This document shows positions 60,851-64,000 of a DNA stretch of 64,000 bases, piece by piece (the stretch's first letter is position 1; every line of letters starts with the position of its first letter). The notes under the pieces are model-generated. The model saw only the letters and a list, made by a program, of their open reading frames with translations. It did no database searches and had not been told where the DNA came from. The stretch is from Powellomyces hirtus (lineage: Eukaryota > Chytridiomycota > Chytridiomycetes > Spizellomycetales > Powellomycetaceae). The translations under genes and the position numbers were made by a program. The stretch spans positions 62,001 to 126,000 of the forward strand of contig JAHLKG010000011.1 in assembly GCA_025526995.1 (NCBI GenBank), read 5' to 3'.

Positions 60851-61459
60851 GGTGGCGGTTGATCTTGGGGGATGAGAGAGGTTGACGATTGTGCAGGTGG
60901 GTGAGACGGGCGTTGTTGACAGCGGGGGCGCGTAGATAATGACGGGATCCTTTATTCAAGCTGCCAATAGTCAATTTGCTCTCTACAAGTATGAGATTCC
61001 ATCCCCGTATCTCTCAGCAGCATATCCTCAAAGGCATCGGGAGCCCATGTTCAAACTCGTTTCCAGAACACTCGGGCCCGATCATATGCTTCTTCTGATG
61101 CTGTTTTTTCCGCGTAAATCAGGGCGTCATTGTCGCCATGGTCTTGGATAGCATGTGCTTGGGTTGTTCCTTCATTAGAGCTTTCAGACTGGGTAGCCCC
61201 CAGACTCTTTTTCTTTGTAAGCGTCTGTAGAGGCATACCTGTAGACATCAGATAGGAGGGCAGGAGCAGCAGTTGTACTTGCACCTACTTTGTTCCAACC
61301 TTCACTTTTGAGCGCCGCCGCTAGGTCGACCTTTCCAAAAGAAAACGTACGCGTGATTGTCTTCCAACAGCCGCGTCGCGTCCATCTGTTGTTGCTGTCT
61401 CACATTCCGTTGAATTTCGACATCACTCGCCAAATCTCAGAAGCATAGATAGACTCGAC
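60851..61459. other. Divergent region with a possible small - strand gene
   Basis: Shared upstream region. On the - strand a frame at 61051-61284 encodes a charged 60-77 residue sequence, and an upstream ATG lies near 61385 with a GTACGT donor nearby, so a small two-exon gene is conceivable. I could not build a convincing joined frame and do not call it. Confidence 0.35.
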
Positions 61460-62668
61460 ATGCAGGCTCTGGTACTATCCAAGGACACCACTCCCGACAA
61501 GAGCGAAAGGTACGACCGCCTTTCTCTCTCCTCAGTCCCCACCCCAGAAGTTGGGTCCGACCACACGCTCATCCAAATCCATGCCGCGGCTTTAAATCAC
61601 CGCGATGTCTTTATCCGCCAAGGCCTGTACCCGCGCATCGTCTACGGGAGCATTCTCGGCAGCGACGGGTCCGGGATCGAGGTGTCGTCGGGGCAGCGCG
61701 TGCTCCTCAACCCATCCGTGAATTGGGATCATGACCCGCTCGGGCCGGAAGATGCGGCTAAATACGGCATGCTGGGACTGTTGCCATTTCCCGGGACATT
61801 TGCCGAGTATGTCGCGGTGCCCAAACGGCTGGTGCACCCGATTCCGCCCCATTTGTCGTTTGAGGAAGCCGCGGCGTTGCCCCTGGCGGGGTTGACGGCG
61901 TGGAGGGCGGTCATGTCGAAAGGGGGCGTGGGAACTGGGTCGGTGGTGTTGGTGTCGGGCATTGGAGGGGGAGTGGCGTTGTTTGCGCTGCAGTTTGCGG
62001 TTGCGGCGGGTGCAAAGGTGTTTGTCACGAGCTCGGACCCGGAAAAGATCAGAAAAGCCGTGACGTTGGGCGCTGCGGGCGGTGTCAACTACAAGGATGG
62101 TATGATTTTGATTCGACGAGGGAAGGTATTCGGGTAGTGCGCTCTGTTTGACCACACTCTTTTCACAGACGACTGGCCAAAGCAGCTGACTGCCATGGCT
62201 AAACAGCCGGTGGATGTAGTCATTGACGGCGCCGGCGGCGACTCGATTGCAGCCTACACCAAACTGCTCCGCGTCGGCGGCAAACTCGTATCGTACGGAG
62301 CAACAACGGGCTCCATTGCATCTGTTGTCCTCCCCGTCATCTTTTTGAAGCAGCTGCAACTCCTTGGATCCACTATGGGCAATGAGAAGGAGTTTGCGCA
62401 GATGGTCAAGTTTGTGGAGCAGCATCGCATCCGACCCGTTGTTAGCGGTGTGTGGGATGGGCTTGGCAAGGCGGAAGATATCTTTGATGAGATGAGGTAT
62501 GAGTATGATTTTTCGGCGACCAGTCGCGCTTTCATGATATTGCCAGGATTGTGTTCCGAACATGCGCGTTCTTTCCAATTTTTTATTTTTTTTTTTTGTT
62601 CTAGAAAAGGATCGCAGTTTGGAAAGCTCGTGCTTCGCATCAGATCCGACACTCAAGGAAAACTGTGA
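61460..62668 (+). CDS. MDR-family zinc-free quinone/alcohol oxidoreductase
   Basis: Exons 61460..62099, 62169..62496 and 62605..62668 join in frame to 343 residues, the usual size. The N-terminal GroES-like half has ALNHRDVFIRQGLYP and GSDGSGIE. The Rossmann half has AALPLAGLTAWRAV and VLVSGIGGGVALFALQFAVAAGAKVFVT, which is the NADP(H)-binding signature. The catalytic zinc Cys/His residues of classical alcohol dehydrogenases are replaced, and no structural zinc cluster is seen, so it resembles the YogA/quinone-oxidoreductase branch. It reduces a carbonyl, quinone or alkene with NAD(P)H, or the reverse; the substrate is unknown. The last exon of 64 nt follows a T13 tract. Confidence 0.92.
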
Positions 62669-63105
62669 ATAAGGGACCCGCAAGAAAGAACATACATGTA
62701 CTTGTAGTTGTAGCATAGATAGTGCGCGTATATGTATAGCATCATCACTCCATCCCCTGACCTGTCTTGCAGGGGATACATCATTGTTTACACTCATGTC
62801 AACTCTTGGCCGAGCCTATTACGCACGAATACAGAATGTGTCGACGTTAGTCCATGGATCTTGAGGCCCCCCCAGTCAATGTGCGACACGCGCGCGTCTT
62901 AGATGGAGAGAGAGGAGGAATCACACGGTGTTTCAGACTGCTTACGAATGCGGGGATTTGGGCTTGGCGCGGGGGAGTACACAACGGCCCGTTACGCACC
63001 TTATCGTGAATAACCTTCAACCCTCATTCCCAGCACACCCCCATTTCCACAAGCACAACATTGGACGAACAACTCTATTCACTGTTATTTAACCCCCACA
63101 CAATC
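62669..63105. other. Intergenic region
   Basis: 437 bp between two + strand genes. No gene or clear element is recognised. Confidence 0.5.
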
Positions 63106-64000
63106 ATGGCACGATACGAACCGCTCCCCTTTGAGACGGAAGCGCCGCTGGACCCGCAGGCTGATACCGAACTCCTCCTTGACTCCCGCTCCGAGGAAGA
63201 AACCGAGGACGCAGCTGTCAATGATAAAGACAAGGACGAGAATGACGACTCGCAAACACATGGCTCACCACCTAGTATCGCTGCCGCTGCCGCTGCTGTA
63301 GCAGGCACGAACTCCACCACCACCACCACCGCACCCGTCTCCTCCTCCACAACAACATCCACATCCTGGCCGTACGCCCCGCGCGACGGGGTCTTCTCCA
63401 ACCTGCACCCCGCCGCCAAAACCATGCAAGACAGCGACATGGAACCGCCATCCTATTTCGACACCACGCAGCCCCCCGCATACGTCGAAACCACGGTCGT
63501 GACGAACGGGATCGGGGAAGATGGAGAGGTGTTGATTGAAGGGCTCCCCGTCGGCGACTTCTTCACTTTTTTCGTCAATCTGTTTGTCAGCATGAGCTTT
63601 GATTTCATCGGGTACCTCCTCACCGCCGTGCTGGCGAGTTCCCATGCCGCGAGAGCAGGTAATGGGGGGATGGGATCACCCTCACTTGTGCAGTCTGGAA
63701 AATTCGGGGCCGGACACTACACACGTGCTGCTGGCAACACATACTGAATGACTCCGCGCTTCTCCTTTTTTTTTTTTTTTTACTTATCCAGGCGCGCGTA
63801 TGGGACTCGGCATCACCTTGATTCGCTACGGAGCTTACATATCGCACGCTGACGACAACGACGCCTTTGACAACTACGAGCCCAACAAGCCTACCGACGA
63901 CCCGACTCGGGACGACGACGATTCAGCTAGCTGGGTGTCGGCCTTGTTGGCGTTCCTGGGGACGGTTATTGTTTTCGTAAGTACCAACACAGACTATCAG
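63106..64000 (+). CDS. NDFIP/Bsd2-like Nedd4-ligase adaptor (3' end missing)
   Basis: Exons 63106..63658 and 63792..63976 are in the window; a GTAAGT donor at 63977 shows that the gene continues past the end. The visible part encodes 246 residues. The N-terminus is acidic and Thr-rich. PPSY (114-117) and PPAY (123-126) are PY motifs that bind WW domains of Nedd4/Rsp5 ubiquitin ligases. GDFFTFFVNLFVSMSFDFIGYLLTAVLASSHAARA is the first transmembrane segment and GARMGLGITLIRYGAY the start of the second, matching NDFIP1/2 and yeast Bsd2. These proteins sit in Golgi/endosome membranes and recruit the ligase to cargo for vacuolar sorting. A loop with DDD/NNE residues follows, then a third hydrophobic stretch (SALLAFLGTVIVF) at the window end. 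The start is the first ATG of the frame. Confidence 0.9.

Noticed and set aside
63061..63105. Upstream in-frame extension of the NDFIP-like gene
   Set aside because: The extension has TTG, not ATG, at its start; the ATG at 63106 is preferred.

Overview
The window is nuclear DNA of a filamentous or zoosporic fungus, most likely an early-diverging lineage (chytrid-like); I cannot name the species. The evidence is genes split by short introns (about 55-180 nt, GT-AG, sometimes with a TACTAAC branch site), TATA boxes, eukaryotic tRNA genes with pol III T-runs, and fungal families (POM152 nucleoporin, dipeptidyl-peptidase 5, Crz1-like C2H2 factor, PARP-type zinc-finger protein). These sit beside genes that Dikarya usually lack: a type III glutamine synthetase, a CAMSAP/patronin with a CKK domain and a DNMT1 with an RFTS domain.

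Layout. 0-16.5 kb: an RRM-RGG-RRM protein (-), glutamine synthetase III (+), a secreted S9 peptidase (-) and a 2308-residue DNMT1-type cytosine methyltransferase (+). 16.5-19.5 kb: no supported gene. 19.5-34.4 kb: a C2H2 transcription factor (+), a Thr-rich type I membrane protein ending in two NPLY motifs (+), a PH-CLU-TPR protein with 12 exons (-) and POM152 (+). 34.4-45 kb: a gene-poor island with a complete 2.5 kb Tc1/mariner element carrying its own ~160-bp repeat array, other degenerate tandem repeats, tRNA-Ile(AAU), tRNA-Ala(AGC) and a series of TATAAAAG motifs without recognisable genes. 45-64 kb: dense genes again: a TRAF-type zinc finger/caspase-like fusion (+), an SLC35F6-like transporter (-), CAMSAP (+), a tail-anchored CS/TPR-like protein (-), GAPDH (+), cytochrome b5 (+), a PARP-type zinc-finger protein (-), an MDR oxidoreductase (+) and an NDFIP/Bsd2-like Nedd4 adaptor cut by the window end (+).

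Most genes form divergent pairs sharing a 0.5-1.6 kb upstream region and convergent pairs with short shared 3' regions. There is no metabolic cluster; housekeeping functions are mixed with regulators. The most unusual proteins are the TRAF-finger/caspase-like fusion, the NPLY-tailed surface protein, the fungal CAMSAP and the PH-CLU-TPR protein. Exon boundaries were set by hand from GT-AG sites and checked for reading-frame continuity across every junction; they are predictions without transcript support.
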